From Paramyrothecium sp. XJ0827 (Eukaryota; Ascomycota; Sordariomycetes; Hypocreales; Stachybotryaceae), in contig JAJFPB010000009.1 in NCBI GenBank assembly GCA_020881915.1, positions 124,001 through 188,000 of the forward strand: 64,000 nucleotides of DNA. The letters are read 5' to 3'. The notes beneath the pieces are model-generated. The model did not search any database. It was not told the DNA's origin and saw only the letters and a list, made by a program, of their open reading frames with translations. Made by a program: the position numbers and the translations under genes. Within the stretch, counting starts at the first letter, position 1. Each line of letters starts with the position of its first letter. Shown here in pieces: positions 1 to 11,223 of this stretch.

Positions 1-579
1 CTACCCCTCGTCGGAACGACCGCAGCAGCCTTCTCGATCCATGGAGGATGACAGGGCAAGTGCATTGGAACTTCGACACTCGGCGAGACGTGTCCTAATG
101 CCCCCGTTCACGATTTGAGTGACTCCATCATGGCCGATATTTACCGCAAGGAAGACCGCGGCAAGTCCTTCGCCATTGCGAGCTTCGTGCCGTGTCTCGG
201 ACCGGAGCTGGGCCCCGCCGTGGGCAGCATTATGAATTAGGGGCTGGAGTGGCCGTGGCTTTGCTACTTCCTCAACATCAACCCGCTGTCGCGGTCATGA
301 CTAATCTTCGGAAGGGAGAGCTCCGCTCCCGTGCTGCTGGCTCGCAAACGCAAAGCAGTCCCAGCTAACTCGAAGGCCTTTTCTTCAGGAGAAGAACTAT
401 TTCTCGTGGCGGCTTCCAATATGGCTGTTAACCACCGTCAGCTAATGCAGCTGCTATGGCAATGGCCCGCATTCCAGGTTACATCCTTGATTATGGCGTT
501 GAGAGGAGGCGTGTACTGCCTTCTTCTTTCCGCGGGTTATTCTCCTATAATGATGTATTTAGCCCTAGTTATTGAATAG
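1..579 (+). pseudogene. MFS transporter relict, N-terminal half (left piece)
   Basis: A decayed DHA1-type major facilitator gene, already under way at the window edge. One frame reads ADIYRKEDRGKSFAIASF followed by GPELGPAV, the family's loop 4-5 signature, then hits an in-frame TAG near 238-240. A second stretch reads APVLLARKRKAV (family form ETYAPVLLxRKAKR) and ends in a hydrophobic run closing with GGVYCLLLS at about 506-530. Stops and frame changes show it is not functional. Similarity stops abruptly at TTCTTCT (521-527). The matching C-terminal half lies at 9038-9606, so both may be halves of one gene split by an insertion. Family assignment is by motif only. Confidence 0.7.
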
Positions 580-768
580 CTAAGGTAGCAAAATATTATA
601 TAATAGCTAAGTCAAGAGTTACCTAAGTGATTTTACCAAGCGCATTTGTATAAATACACACACTCTAAAGCTCTAGGTAGGAAATCTTCTTGTTCTTCAT
701 CATTCACAATCCGCACAACCTTCTGATTCTCCTGCTCCCAACTAGAACGTACCAAGATCCCCCACATC
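580..768. other. AT-rich leader segment between MFS relict and MDR gene
   Basis: Very AT-rich stretch with repeated TAGCTAAG words (around 578-615), then the MDR promoter. No gene is seen. It would be the inner left edge of the putative 8.5 kb insertion. Confidence 0.5.
649..656 (+). promoter_or_regulatory. TATA box of the MDR dehydrogenase gene
   Basis: TATAAATA about 113 bp upstream of the ATG at 769. Core-promoter assignment is inferred from sequence and spacing. Confidence 0.4.
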
Positions 769-2047
769 ATGTCTCAAAACGCGGCCAGCTGGATTACTTC
801 TCCCTCACAGTATCCCTTCACAGTTAAAGAAGCTCCAATGCCTACCGCGGGCCCAGGCGAAATCGTGATTAGAAATGTTGCTGTCTCTGTCGTCAGTCTA
901 CTCCTGGAGATTATCCTGAACCTGTTACCATTACTGACTGCATCAGAATCCCGTCGATTGGAAAATCCAGTTTGTTTGACCTTGTCTTAAGAAGCCTGCC
1001 CAGCTTCAATGTCTCTGACGCAGTGCAGGATTCATGGGAGGTATCTGTCTCAGTACCCCTTTATTCTTGGCGAGGATGCCGCTGGCTTCGTGGAGGAGGT
1101 TGGCGCCGGAGTCACCCGATTCAAAAAAGGCGATAGAGTTATTGCGTAAGTATACCACATCTTCGATCATCCCCCTTACTCGCTAGATACTCATTCGGTG
1201 TGGCGAATCAGGCACTGCCATGGTCTAATGACAGGAAGCCCTGCGAACTCTGCATTCCAAAAATTTCCCCTCGTTACTGAGCTACTCGTGTCCCAAATTC
1301 CCGACTCGATGAGCTTCGAGGAGGCTGTTGTTCTGCCTCTTGCGATTTCGACCGCCTGTGCCGGATTGTATCCAAGCGACGCCCTCAATCTGCCCCTGCC
1401 CTCAGCTACGAGACCAACGGAGACAATTGGCCAGACAATCTTGATCTGGGGTGGTGCCTCATCTGTTGGGGCGACAGCTATTCAACTCGCAGCCCTTTCA
1501 GGCCTGAATGTCATCACTACGGCCTCTCCCACTAACCATGAGTTCGTCAAGTCGCTCGGTGCCAACAGTGTCTTCGACTACAGGTCTCCAACCGTACTTG
1601 AAGACGTTGCCAGTGCCCTGAGAGGTACCAATTTCGTCGGCGTATACGATGCTATCGGGGAAAACACCAGCTTGGAAGCTGTGTCCACGATTCTTGACAC
1701 CCTCCAGCGAAAGGTTCCTGTGGCCAGTGTCCTTCCCAGCGACAAGCAGACTGAGCGATTTGCTCCCAAGTATGGTGAGTACCCTTGGGCTCCAACATCT
1801 TAGCACGGAAGAGCACTAACATCAACGCACAGTTGTTGCTTTTGCAATCATCCAAGAGCCCAACCGGCACATCGGTGAACGGATATGGCAGAAGGTCATT
1901 CCCGAAGCCTTGGCTAATGGCTCTTTCCAGGCTAAGCCTGAGCCATCCGTGACTGGGTACGGCCTCGGAGACATACAGAACGCTGTGGATGTGCAGCGCA
2001 AGGGTGTCTCCGCCAAGAAGATCATTGTTACTCTTGATTCCATGTAA
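769..2047 (+). CDS. MDR zinc-type alcohol dehydrogenase / trans-enoyl-reductase-like protein
   Basis: Reconstructed as join(769..891,947..969,1029..1145,1212..1774,1833..2047), 346 aa. The exons read through GroES-like motifs NPVDWKIQ, FILGEDAAGFVEEVG and FKKGDRV. They continue through GLMTGSPANSAFQ to a nucleotide-binding loop, ILIWGGASSVGATAIQ. These are hallmarks of the fungal medium-chain reductase group that includes zinc-independent quinone/enoyl reductases and trans-acting ERs such as LovC. The usual structural-zinc cysteine lobe is absent, so I expect NADPH-dependent reduction of a C=C or quinone, presumably cytosolic. A TATA box lies at 649-656. It is the first of five co-oriented genes lying between the two MFS relics. 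The substrate cannot be inferred. Confidence 0.85.
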
Positions 2048-2742
2048 TGCTAGACTAGCAGTCAGCACATCTCAGGTTGTCCAAGCTCAAACTCCCCACT
2101 AGCACATTAGATCGTGCTCGTTGGTCCGCAACACGTATGGCTGCTCAATGATAATGACGAAATATGATGATGCAAATACGCCATTTCTCCACCACGCGAA
2201 TCGCTACGTAGAACAATCTCCCTCACGAAACCTTTGTAAATCTCCGTTCTGTGGTCTATAACGGACGGACACTCGTACAATTTTTCAAAATTGCCCAAAA
2301 TTGCCTATTCAAGCAAGGCAGGGCGCGAGCTAATGCACGTTACTGACTTTGGTTCACGCTAGTCTGGTGCCGGGATGGATGCAGACGCTAATGCAAGCAA
2401 CTGACGGTGGCTGCACGGGGTCATTTATCCGTTGATGATGACAAAGATGAAAACCTGAGAGTTAATGTTACTTTGTCAAAGTCGCCTTTCATGCGAGAGA
2501 AAACGGTGGGAACACTAGATGCATCAAGTTATGAATGATACATCGGAAAATGGCGCCGGACTTTGAGTTTATCGCCGATCCGTATTTCCTGCAGTACTTC
2601 ATGCCTCCTTCACACGATGAGGATGGGACATTCTGGCCATAAATCCTTTTGTTCCACCGATCATCAACACCCAAGCATCTTGTTATTCTTGCGCATCATT
2701 CCTTCACCAACCGCGTTAAAGCTGACGAGTTAGCTTCTCACC
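2048..2742. other. Intergenic, MDR gene to GST gene
   Basis: No coding similarity seen. It contains the imperfect repeat GCTAATGCAxG(T/C)xACTGAC at about 2331 and 2389. It probably holds the MDR terminator and the GST promoter. Confidence 0.5.
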
Positions 2743-3475
2743 ATGGAGACTGTCGGCGTTATGTGGTCATACCCTTTCAATCCCAGGGCCATGAAGGTAC
2801 AGCGTTATCATGCCATTGATCTCCTCCCGCTTGTTGGCGTTGTCATTTGCTAAAAGCCCAGAACAGATTGAGGCCACAGCAGCAATGAACGGCTGCAGGG
2901 TTGAATACGCTTCCGATTTTGTTATGGGCAAGACCAACAAGTCTCCCAAATTCCTCGCCGATTTCCCTTTGGGTAGAGTTCCAGCCTTCAAGTCTGCCAA
3001 AGGCCTCGCCCTATTCGAGTCAGATGCTATCGCTCAATACGTCGCAAAAATCGGTCCTGCGAGCGACCAGCTACTGGGAGCCACTGTGGAGGAAGCCGCT
3101 ATTATTCGGCAGTGGATTGGTTTTGCTGACCATGAGCTATTTGAGCCACTGACGCCCCTGATACTCTGGCGTTACGGCATGGCGCCTTTTGACCTTGAGG
3201 TTGAGAAGTCCGCATTGCAGCGTCTCGATGCAACTTTGATGATACTAGAACACAGACTACGTGATCATCATTATATCGCTTCGACGCAGCTCAGCTTGGC
3301 GGATATCTCTGTCGCAGCGGGCTTGTACTGGGGTTTTGCGCAGGTCATCGATCGCGAGATGAGGACCAAGTTCAGACTTACTACGGAGTGGTATATACGT
3401 ATTACTCAAGATCAGCGCCTGAATTCGGCATTTGGCCCGGAGAACATGATCGAAATAAGAAAGATCAGCCCCTAG
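2743..3475 (+). CDS. Glutathione S-transferase-like protein (EF1B-gamma N-terminal type)
   Basis: join(2743..2796,2867..3475), 220 aa. Exon 1 gives METVGVMWSYPFNPRAMK. A 70-nt intron then leads to IEATAAMNG, restoring the thioredoxin-like N-domain of GSTs. Downstream are FPLGRVPAFKS (cis-Pro loop) and LFESDAIAQYVA, the ESDAI glutathione-contacting motif. The all-alpha C-domain ends with QLSLADISVAAGL, matching the conserved N-capping box. The fold matches the GST part of elongation factor 1B-gamma, but the EF1G C-terminal domain is missing. Stand-alone forms are common in secondary-metabolite and detoxification gene sets. An ATG at 2810 lies inside the intron and would omit the N-terminal strand. 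Probably cytosolic; substrate unknown. Confidence 0.85.
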
Positions 3476-4043
3476 TCGTAAGCATGGACCAACGAGGCTG
3501 TCTCACCTCGATTAAGTTAGCATGAGTCAACATGAAGACAAATCTTCGGACTTTAAGATGGTGACTTGCAAAATTTTCACCCTCTTTCGCATGATCAGTC
3601 GATTGAATAAGTTGAATCTGTGTTAATGACTTTATGCTGGCTGCCACATATGAAAACTATGAAGACAAGAAGAAAAGTGTTCATAGAACTTTTAAGTCCG
3701 CCTGATTAAAGTGGCTCACCTCGTTTGCAGTGAAAAAAGGTATGGGGCCAAGAAAATGAGCCCAAGTAAAATCGCGCAACTGTAATCAAATATTGTAGCA
3801 GTATGATTAGCCGCCAAAGAAGGTCTGATGCCATCAGCACACGTCATTACTATAAAATACTGTAGTGTTGCACAATCCTGCTTCTCCTTCTTTCTTTTCT
3901 CCTTATGTTCATGTCTTTCTCTCAAGACCTTCTACTCTCCCATTACCTCAAATTCCTTAATTTCTCATGCGAAACCCCCAAAAATTTCAAATAAATTCGC
4001 CTAAGCATTGGGACTACAGTTCGCTCCAAATTATCCAACCAAG
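3476..4043. other. Intergenic, GST gene to NmrA-like gene
   Basis: No gene recognised. A TATAAAATA sequence at 3851 lies about 190 bp before the NmrA-like ATG, followed by a pyrimidine-rich tract at about 3880-3960, as is common in fungal promoters. Confidence 0.45.
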
Positions 4044-5085
4044 ATGTCAGCTGTTGTTGGAATCGCTGGCCTCACCAGCAAGTTTGCTCAGGCCGTCGTG
4101 AAAGAATTACAAGCATTTTCAAATGTTACTATCAAAGGTTTCTGTCGCAATCCACAGAAGCTCCCGCAAAAGATATTGAAGGAATTCAACGTTCAGATTT
4201 TTCAGGGTGAATTTGACGATGAAGCCGCTATTCAAGACTTTGTTCAAGGATGCAGTATCGTCATCTGCTGCTATTTTGGTGACCCGGAGGTCATGATTCG
4301 TGGTCAAATGATTTTGATCGACGCCTGTGTCAAGGACGGCGTCCCGCGCTATCTGCCCAGCGACTTTGCTGTCGATTACATGAAGATTCCCGCCGATGAA
4401 CTGTTCCCCAAGGAGTCAGCCAGAATTATTCAGAACTACTTGGTGGAGAAGAAGCTGGCGGGGGTACATGTTCTAGTTGGTGGTCTGATCGAGACCTTTT
4501 GGAGCGAATACTTCCACATCTACGATGCGAAAGCCCAGGTGATGAACTACTGGGGGTCAGGTAATGAGAAATGGGATTTGACGACATATCAAACTGCTGC
4601 TGCCTACACCGCCGCTCTGGCGCTTGAGGCGAATGCCATTGGCACTTTCCGTTGTAAGTTGAACTGTATTCACACGCCCTATCAAGGTATAGTCGACTCA
4701 CAGGAATAGTTCGCGGCGATTACAAAAGCATATCTGAGATCAAGGGGATTTTCGAAAGGGTCTATGAATCTCCTCTCAATTTGCGGTGCCTTGGGTCTCT
4801 AGACGATCTTTACAAGACTGTGAAGGACGAGTTCAAGAAAGACCCTTTTGATGTCATGTCTTGGGCACCCGAGTAAACAGTCTCCCCCAAGGATGTGACG
4901 CGAGCATGGACTGACACTTATATCTTAGGTGCTTTGCTTACTGGTGCATGAATGGCGTCGCAAGTCTTGGCGACATTCTTGATAACGATAGATATCCAAC
5001 TATCGTACCAATCGCTATGGAAGAATTTTTGACAGCACATGACAAGAAAGAGATATCTATTGCCCATCAGCAAATCGGAGTTTAA
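4044..5085 (+). CDS. NmrA-like / isoflavone-reductase-like NAD(P)-binding protein
   Basis: join(4044..4653,4710..4872,4929..5085), 309 aa. The N-terminus MSAVVGIAGLTSKFAQAV is a Rossmann start with a modified glycine motif (G-I-A-G-L-T-S). The middle holds YLPSDFAVDY, the lid-loop signature of the NmrA/isoflavone-reductase group. If exon 2 is read through, it ends at WAPE plus stop (4874-4876). A 56-nt intron at the GTAAAC donor (4873-4928) instead opens a further in-frame exon, which reads CFAYWCMNGVASLGDIL and continues to the stop at 5085. That tail is typical of the family. Expected role is NADPH-dependent reduction of a small aromatic or redox sensing; the substrate is unknown. Confidence 0.85.
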
Positions 5086-5902
5086 TCTGTTCATCCCAGA
5101 ATATAACACGCAAGGGATTCTGGGCTATGGACGAGGATACAGTTTCTGGAAAACAGAATATGTAGAATGCAACTAATGGTGTCCCACTGCCCGCAGAGCA
5201 GGAACACGAACACAGAGGCACCTTTAAATGAAGAATATTTCATCTGAAACCCAGGTATGAATCAGTCAAAGCAATTTAGTCATCAATTGTAATGGTTTGT
5301 AGCCTTGATCCACACGGACAGGACTGATTCCCTTGACAAACAAACGGTGCTTCTGTAACCGAACTGGAGGTTGTCTGTACCGACAATCACAAGATTCGCC
5401 AAAAATCTCTCAACGTGGAATATTACCTGGACCGAAGTTATGCAAATCGGCCCCTGTCTACGTCGTTAAGGGGACTATTGGGACGCTGAACAAAGGAACA
5501 TGAACGAAAAAATTAGACCCGGTGTCGAAACTGATAGAATTGGGGTAGTCGAAATGAAATCCCCAAGTAAGTAGATCAAATGAGACGTCATGCGCACTCG
5601 GCAGTGTCAAATAAATGGGGCCAAAGTAGACTACTGCAACCTACTGATGCACTAACAACATTCGCGGGCCAAGAATCCTGGATCTAGTTAGATTGGTAGC
5701 AGAACATTTAGTCAACGGTTGGGGCTGATACCAGTCCCACATGACTTGCTGTTTACCATCCTTGCATTAGTTTCATGCTCAAGGACTGTAAGAGGTCATT
5801 ACTTAAACCACATCGTTCGAGCGTATTTCATCTTCACCCTGAAACACAAAAGAAAAAAAACCATCTTGAACTGAAGTTGCCTTTGCAGGGAATATCATAG
5901 CC
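5086..5902. other. Intergenic, NmrA-like gene to Gal80-like gene
   Basis: About 0.8 kb with no recognisable reading frame. It presumably holds the upstream gene's 3' region and the promoter of the oxidoreductase gene. Confidence 0.5.
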
Positions 5903-7099
5903 ATGATTCCAATCCGGCTCGGAATTATTGGCCTATCTGCCACGAATCCCAGCAGCTGGGCTCGCGCGGCTCATTTGCCGTACCTACTGTCTCCCCATGG
6001 CAAGGCTCGGTACAAGATCGTCGCTATTTGCAATTCGAGCTCGGCGTCCGCACGTTCGGCAATCGAAGTCTTGCGGCTCCCACCAGACACTCGAGCATAC
6101 GGCAGTCCTGATGATCTAGCTCAAGATGCTGACATCGAGTTTGTTCTGTGCTGCACCCGCGTGGATAAGCATTTTGGCACCATTAAGCCCAGCATTCTTG
6201 CCGGCAAAGATGTGTTTGTGGAATGGCCTCTAGCGTCGAATATCCTTCAAGTTCGCGAGCTTAGCGATCTGGCTAACGAACACAAAATCAAAACTTTAAT
6301 AGGTTTGCAAGGATTCTTCACTGCCCCCTTGGATGCCCTTCGAAGACTTCTGGAGGAGGGCCGCATTGGCCAGATTCTTAGCTCCGAAGTGAGGGCACGC
6401 GGGGGTACTGCCGAACATGGCGCGATACCAGAATCCTTAAGATATTTTACGCAGTTTGAAGTGGGTGGTAACGTTATGACGATTGGTTTCGGTCACTGTA
6501 AGCTGCACGATTGGTAATGGAAGCAACTACTCGCAATACTCGCAATACTTACGTTTTTAGTGTGGGAGTTCGTATTATCTGTCTTTGGGGACCCCCAAAA
6601 ATTTCGAAGTCAAGTTCAGCTGCAACGACCCGAAGTCGAGCTCACGTCAAAATCGGGCACGGTTCTTGAGATCATCAAGTCAGACGTCCCAGATCTTGTT
6701 TATGTAACCGGTTCGCTAAGAGGTGGGAATTTCACCCGTGACGGAGCTTCTCTCATTACCAGCTTCCGCCGTGGCAAGCCCTTCCCGGGCGAGCCCCATC
6801 TAGTGTGGACCATTCACGGCGAGAAAGGAGAGGTCAAGTTTACAGCTGAGGGAGGCACTACTCCGAGGACTCTTGCCTCGAAACCTGTCAAGATCCTGCT
6901 ACACGATTTCTCTACCGGCCAGGTTGACGAAATAAGATGGGACTGGGAGCCGTGGCGTAAGGAATTACCATTCGCAGCACAAGGTGTTGCTGGGTTGTAC
7001 GAGGCGTTCGCAAATGGAGACAAGAGATCATATCCAGATTTTGAATACGCTCGGAAGCAGCACGAGCAGCTGGAAGCAATATTATCCGGTTGGAAGTGA
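5903..7099 (+). CDS. Gal80-like Gfo/Idh/MocA family oxidoreductase
   Basis: join(5903..6497,6561..7099), 377 aa. MIPIRLGIIGLSATNPSSWA begins the N-terminal Rossmann fold (G-x-x-G form). VDKHFGTIKPSILAGKDVFVEWPLAS follows; it contains the EKP-equivalent motif (here EWP) that marks Gal80-like members rather than classical EKP dehydrogenases. The 63-nt intron (6498-6560) contains the duplicated word ACTCGCAAT. The C-terminal half is the alpha/beta substrate domain. In yeast Gal80 such proteins are transcription co-repressors; mould homologues in gene clusters are mostly uncharacterised, with possible sugar or polyol oxidoreductase function. The bZIP gene follows on the same strand. Confidence 0.85.
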
Positions 7100-7787
7100 A
7101 TCCAAAGTCCTAGCAGCTCGAAGCAATGGTCACTAAGAGATGATGGCAAGATGAGGATAGCAATGCACTTGTACATTTTCCGATCCTAATTCTGGAAGAT
7201 ATGGAACTTGAGCGGCCAACCTGGTGATGTGCCCCTCTTAGATTGTCTACACAGAGAACCTCCTTGGCACAAACTTAATTGAATCACAGACTAAACTTTT
7301 GTCTTGGTCGAAATTTTGACCCGTGTCAGACTGCTCGGCAAAGCATGAGTATCATTGACCAGCATGCCATAGTACCATTGTCCAATCTGACATCCTTGCG
7401 CCAGAGTGCCCATACATCCCGGAACATCGAACAAAGAAAATAGCGTCAGCTCTTACGACAACACCACTGTCATACGAAGCGAATCAAGGCTACCAAATAG
7501 CTTTGACGGGAAGTGACAACGGAACTCGCCAATGGAAGTATTTTTTGGCAATCAACCGTGGATACAAATGGGTCCACAGTTCACACTTTGGCCACTTTAG
7601 TTTCGCGCAACGAGCCTGGCATGCTGACCCTGATTCGATTGAATGAGCTATTGCCAAACTTTGCCACACCCGTTACCGCATGGTCAAGAAACTCGTTCGG
7701 ACTAATACCGGCCCGAAATCAACCCCGACTAACTCAACGCCGGTCATGCTTCCCTGCTCTGTTATCCTCCATAATCATTGGACAACA
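7100..7787. other. Intergenic, Gal80-like gene to bZIP gene
   Basis: No coding similarity. Short open frames here do not match the bZIP frame until the ATG at 7788. Treated as the regulator's promoter and 5' UTR. Confidence 0.45.
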
Positions 7788-8746
7788 ATGCCTCCTCAGC
7801 TGATCCAACTCGAACTGATGCCTGAACAGGCCCACGCAGGCCCGGGAAATGATTGGACAGGTATCAGCGACCCCAAGGCAAGGAAGAAAATGCAGGATCG
7901 AATCCACCAGAGGAGAAGACGTTCGTCGCGCCACACTCCACCACGGTTGAGCTCTCGGCTAACGCTTGCTGCGTGTTGCGCAAAAAAGGACAACGAATGA
8001 AGGCTATTGAAACCTCCCGTATAGTCGAGGGAGGTTGCTTACCACAGAGTGCTGCAGCGAATCATGGTGCCCGCCATACTTCCAACGGCAACGCAGTGGC
8101 TACCGCCCCCTCCAGGCCCAGCACTGTGATTGATACTGCACGACTTGTCGAGCCCTTATGCCTCAATTCTTTCAGCGCCTGTGAGCCTGACTCTGATCGT
8201 ACTGAACGATTCATCTTGCAGTTCAGCGCTGCTACACAGTCAAACCTGATCCACGGCTCTCCCCGCGCGGATATGCTAATCAGCCTAGTCCAATTCAACA
8301 CAACGCGAGCATTGATCATGAACGCAAGAACTATGGGCGTAACAAGCCAGCTCATGTTACCCTGGGCTCGGTCCCTGCTGCCATTCCAAGCCATCGGTGA
8401 CACCTTGCCACTTGACTTCCTGCCGCTGAGCCTTAAACCCACATATCTCCAGCTTACCGTTGGCCATCACCCATGGATTGATGTGTTGCCATTGCCCGAG
8501 ATTCGAGACAATATCTTGCGCCGAGATGAGAGGTCTTACGATAAGAAGGAGCTGTGCCGTGATTTGAGAGGGTTCCAGCAGTTTTCTAGTGGACTGAGTG
8601 GCATGCTTGTGTGGGGAGATCCTTGGGACTCTCGAGGGTGGGAAGTCACTGATGCGTTTGCTGCGAAGTGGCCCTGGGTAGTCGCGGACTGCCATCAACT
8701 CCAAGAATCAACGAGACACTGGAGATCAGTAAGAGCTGAGGTTTGA
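7788..8746 (+). CDS. bZIP transcription factor with DUF3425 C-terminal domain
   Basis: join(7788..7920,7989..8746), 296 aa. Exon 1 carries DWTGISDPKARKKMQDRIHQ followed by an arginine run. This is the fungal 'D-W-x-G-x-x-D-P' plus basic region of DUF3425-type bZIP proteins, degenerate at the usual NRxAQRxxR. A 68-nt intron with donor GTTCGT and branch sequence GCTAAC (upstream of acceptor AAAAAAG) joins it in frame to the rest. The C-terminus reads HHPWIDVLPLPEIRDN, then MLVWGDPWDSRGWEVTDAF and KWPWVV, the DUF3425 signature. No leucine zipper is obvious. Likely nuclear and possibly the local regulator of the preceding four genes (inferred from position). Confidence 0.82.
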
Positions 8747-9004
8747 TGCATAGAAGTCTTGGTCGTTCACCGTCCAATCACTAAAAGGGTGGGTTGCGCT
8801 GGCAGCGTTTTATTATTCTGCTGACCTGCTTGCTTCTACAGGATCGAAAATCATCAAGGCCTAGGGAATCGCACCTTGTCACTTGTGCATTGCGTTTGCC
8901 TTGCGACTGCAGGATCACTGCCGTTGATCAAATCCAGCTCGGTTCATTCCACTTGATCTATACGCTTGATGAACTGTATCTGCCTAGGGTTCATTTCAAC
9001 CTAT
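8747..9004. other. Intergenic, bZIP gene to MFS relict
   Basis: bZIP 3' region; no feature recognised. It is the inner right edge of the putative inserted block. Confidence 0.4.
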
Positions 9005-9606
9005 CAAGTACGAAAACATATCCTGGCGCTACTCTGGTTCTTCTGGCCACCTTTGCCACACTTTGGACCAACCGCTACGGATAGTCTGAGTTCATCGGTA
9101 CACTGCATTACGTCGCCATGGAATTAGGCACGACTGTCGCTACGCATCCTGGGCCCCGCTTCATGGACTGCATTTGCGCAAAAGCAGAAGGCGCGCTCAT
9201 CGGACGGCAGTGTGAGTCTTGGATCCGCATGCCATGCCTCTTTTCTACCACCATCCTGATCCACGTCGGTCCCTTCTGGTACAGACGGTCGGCCGAAGTC
9301 GGTGCGCACTGGGCATTTGTTGATGTTCGGGTTGCTGTTTGGTGTGCGGCAGCTTCCTGCAAGCGCAGGCCATGCTTGCCTATTTGCTTGATGAGTTCCC
9401 AACCACAGCGTCAGCAAACGCGGCGAGTCTTATGTTTTCCAACGTGCGGACTTCATGTTTCCAATCTTTGCCGCCGCAGCTATATGTGTGTCTGGGGTAC
9501 GGATGGGGCAACGGTATGCTCGCCTTCCTATTCATCGGCTCCGGCCATCCAGTGCCACTGTTGCTGTGGGTGTGAGGCTAGGTTGAGGGCGCTGGGCCGG
9601 CAATGA
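9005..9606 (+). pseudogene. MFS transporter relict, C-terminal half (right piece)
   Basis: Similarity to DHA1-type MFS proteins begins at about 9038 with VLLATFATLWTNRYG, then an in-frame TAG, then SEFIGTLHYVAMELG. It continues through a region matching the 'GLFWYGWSAE' segment (ILIHVGPFWYRRSAEVGAHW). After a frame change near 9330-9345 come MLAYLLDEFPTTASANAAS and YVCLGYGWGNGMLAFLF, the TM11-12 signature. Stops and at least one frameshift make it non-functional. The first preserved residues continue exactly where the 1-528 piece ends, and both sides carry TTCTTCT (9038-9044 here). Confidence 0.72.
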
Positions 9607-11223
9607 CCTTGGTTATCTGAGATGGCTGTCAGAATCTGGTTGAGGAGATTCTTTGGATGTAATCAAGTTGCGGGCCTGCACAAATGCGAACAGCAGCCAC
9701 CCCATGGCATTGGGTGATAGGACGGCGTCCGTGGGGCCCTCAACCTTCATTTTGTCAGTGCAGAAGAATCAGGAGGAAACGAACAAATCAAAGGTTCACC
9801 TTCTTTGGATATACGGCAATTTATTTGTGAAAATAGCCCACCGCCCAAATGGCTTCATGACAATGGGCCACAAGTACATTCGCTGGCAGAGAAACTACAT
9901 AAGCCACTCATGAAAGAAACCATGCCACTTGACTCACTCAATGTGACTGCGCCGAAGATCCACAGTTTCGAAGGCCCAGGACATCCAATAGCGATAAGCG
10001 AGGCATTTGTTGCACATACTACTACAGAAGGCAGTGCAAACACAACACTAGACTGTAAGAATACCTTATTTTCATAGGTGAACAAGCTCTGCATGACTTG
10101 CAGGCCGTCTGCCGCGCTTACGACCTCGTTTATTCTGTGGGAGGTGCATTCTTACATGGTGTGAAGAGTGTTAAAGACAGGCTTACGTGCAGGGTTACCG
10201 ATAATCCACTGCACGACATGCGAAAGCCTTCTTAAACGTGTATTGGTGTGATGGTCCACGTAAGCATGAATGCTGTTGGTTCTACGCTCGTCGTCCACCA
10301 CACGACCGAGTCCTCTGATCTAATTGATTGACCGCATGGTCGCATGAAATATTTAGAAGAGTTTATTAATAGTGAATTTAAAAGTCACGCGCCACCTCGT
10401 CGTTGCCTATAAGGCGTGGTGGGCAGACTCTGATCAAACTGTTGGTAGCATCATTTTTTGACCGCGTCAGCAATACGCCCGACGCAAGAGTATCACGATC
10501 ATTGACTCACCCACTCGTCAGGTGCCTCCGCGACTTTTGATGGATACCACGCTGCTTACTTACAATACGCAGAAGAGGAAGTTGCCGTCTTTGACTGCGT
10601 TCAAAATATGCAGTGCATGCGTATATGGCCTAAACCATCATTGCATGGAATATCACAATGTGTTCCAAATGAAGCGACAAACGGATCGTATTGAAGATGA
10701 TCGATAATCAGAGGAGACAACGAAATTCCATGAAAGATAGCAGCCTGGAAGTGAGGAGGCGAAGTCACGCTTGCGCCTCGAAAGTTGTTCTGTTGGTTCG
10801 CTACCAACTCATGTGACGGCTCAAATTTTTTGCAAAATACTTCTGCATTCGGTTTTTCAGGGCCTCTAAAGTAACACCAAAAAAATCACAGGTAGACCTC
10901 CATCTATTTTTGCATGACACCGCCTCCTCAGTTTACCATCCAATGGACGAAGTTGAAGCGTAACACCAAGGTCTGAAGCTCCACAATCAAATTGTATAAA
11001 GGTGATGATATTCCCCGAATGTTCTGCTTGGAATCTCCATCAACAAGCATCCTACAAATCTATCTCCTTTTTCTTTTTCTTTTCTTATTTCCTACTGTTG
11101 TCTCTCGACTCTCTGCTCGTTTCCTTTCTATACTAGTGGTATCTGATTCAAGCTTTCCTGCCTTTACTTTCTGATTCTCCTCTTTCTTTTACAAACACAA
11201 AAACCATAAGAAGAATTGCTACC
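9607..11223. other. Non-coding stretch between MFS relict and DUF7492 gene
   Basis: Several short open frames (for example at 9805-10077) show no family similarity that I recognise and no convincing splice structure. The last 250 bp are a plausible promoter: TATAAA at 10995-11000 and a long CT-rich tract (about 11060-11200) before the ATG at 11224. Confidence 0.5.

Noticed and set aside
528..9037. Terminal inverted repeats at the ends of the putative insertion
   Set aside because: The inner ends (from 528 and up to 9037) show no inverted similarity by eye, so a classical DNA transposon is not supported.
9653..10077. Two overlapping open frames after the MFS relict
   Set aside because: No similarity to known families and no plausible start context or introns; treated as chance.
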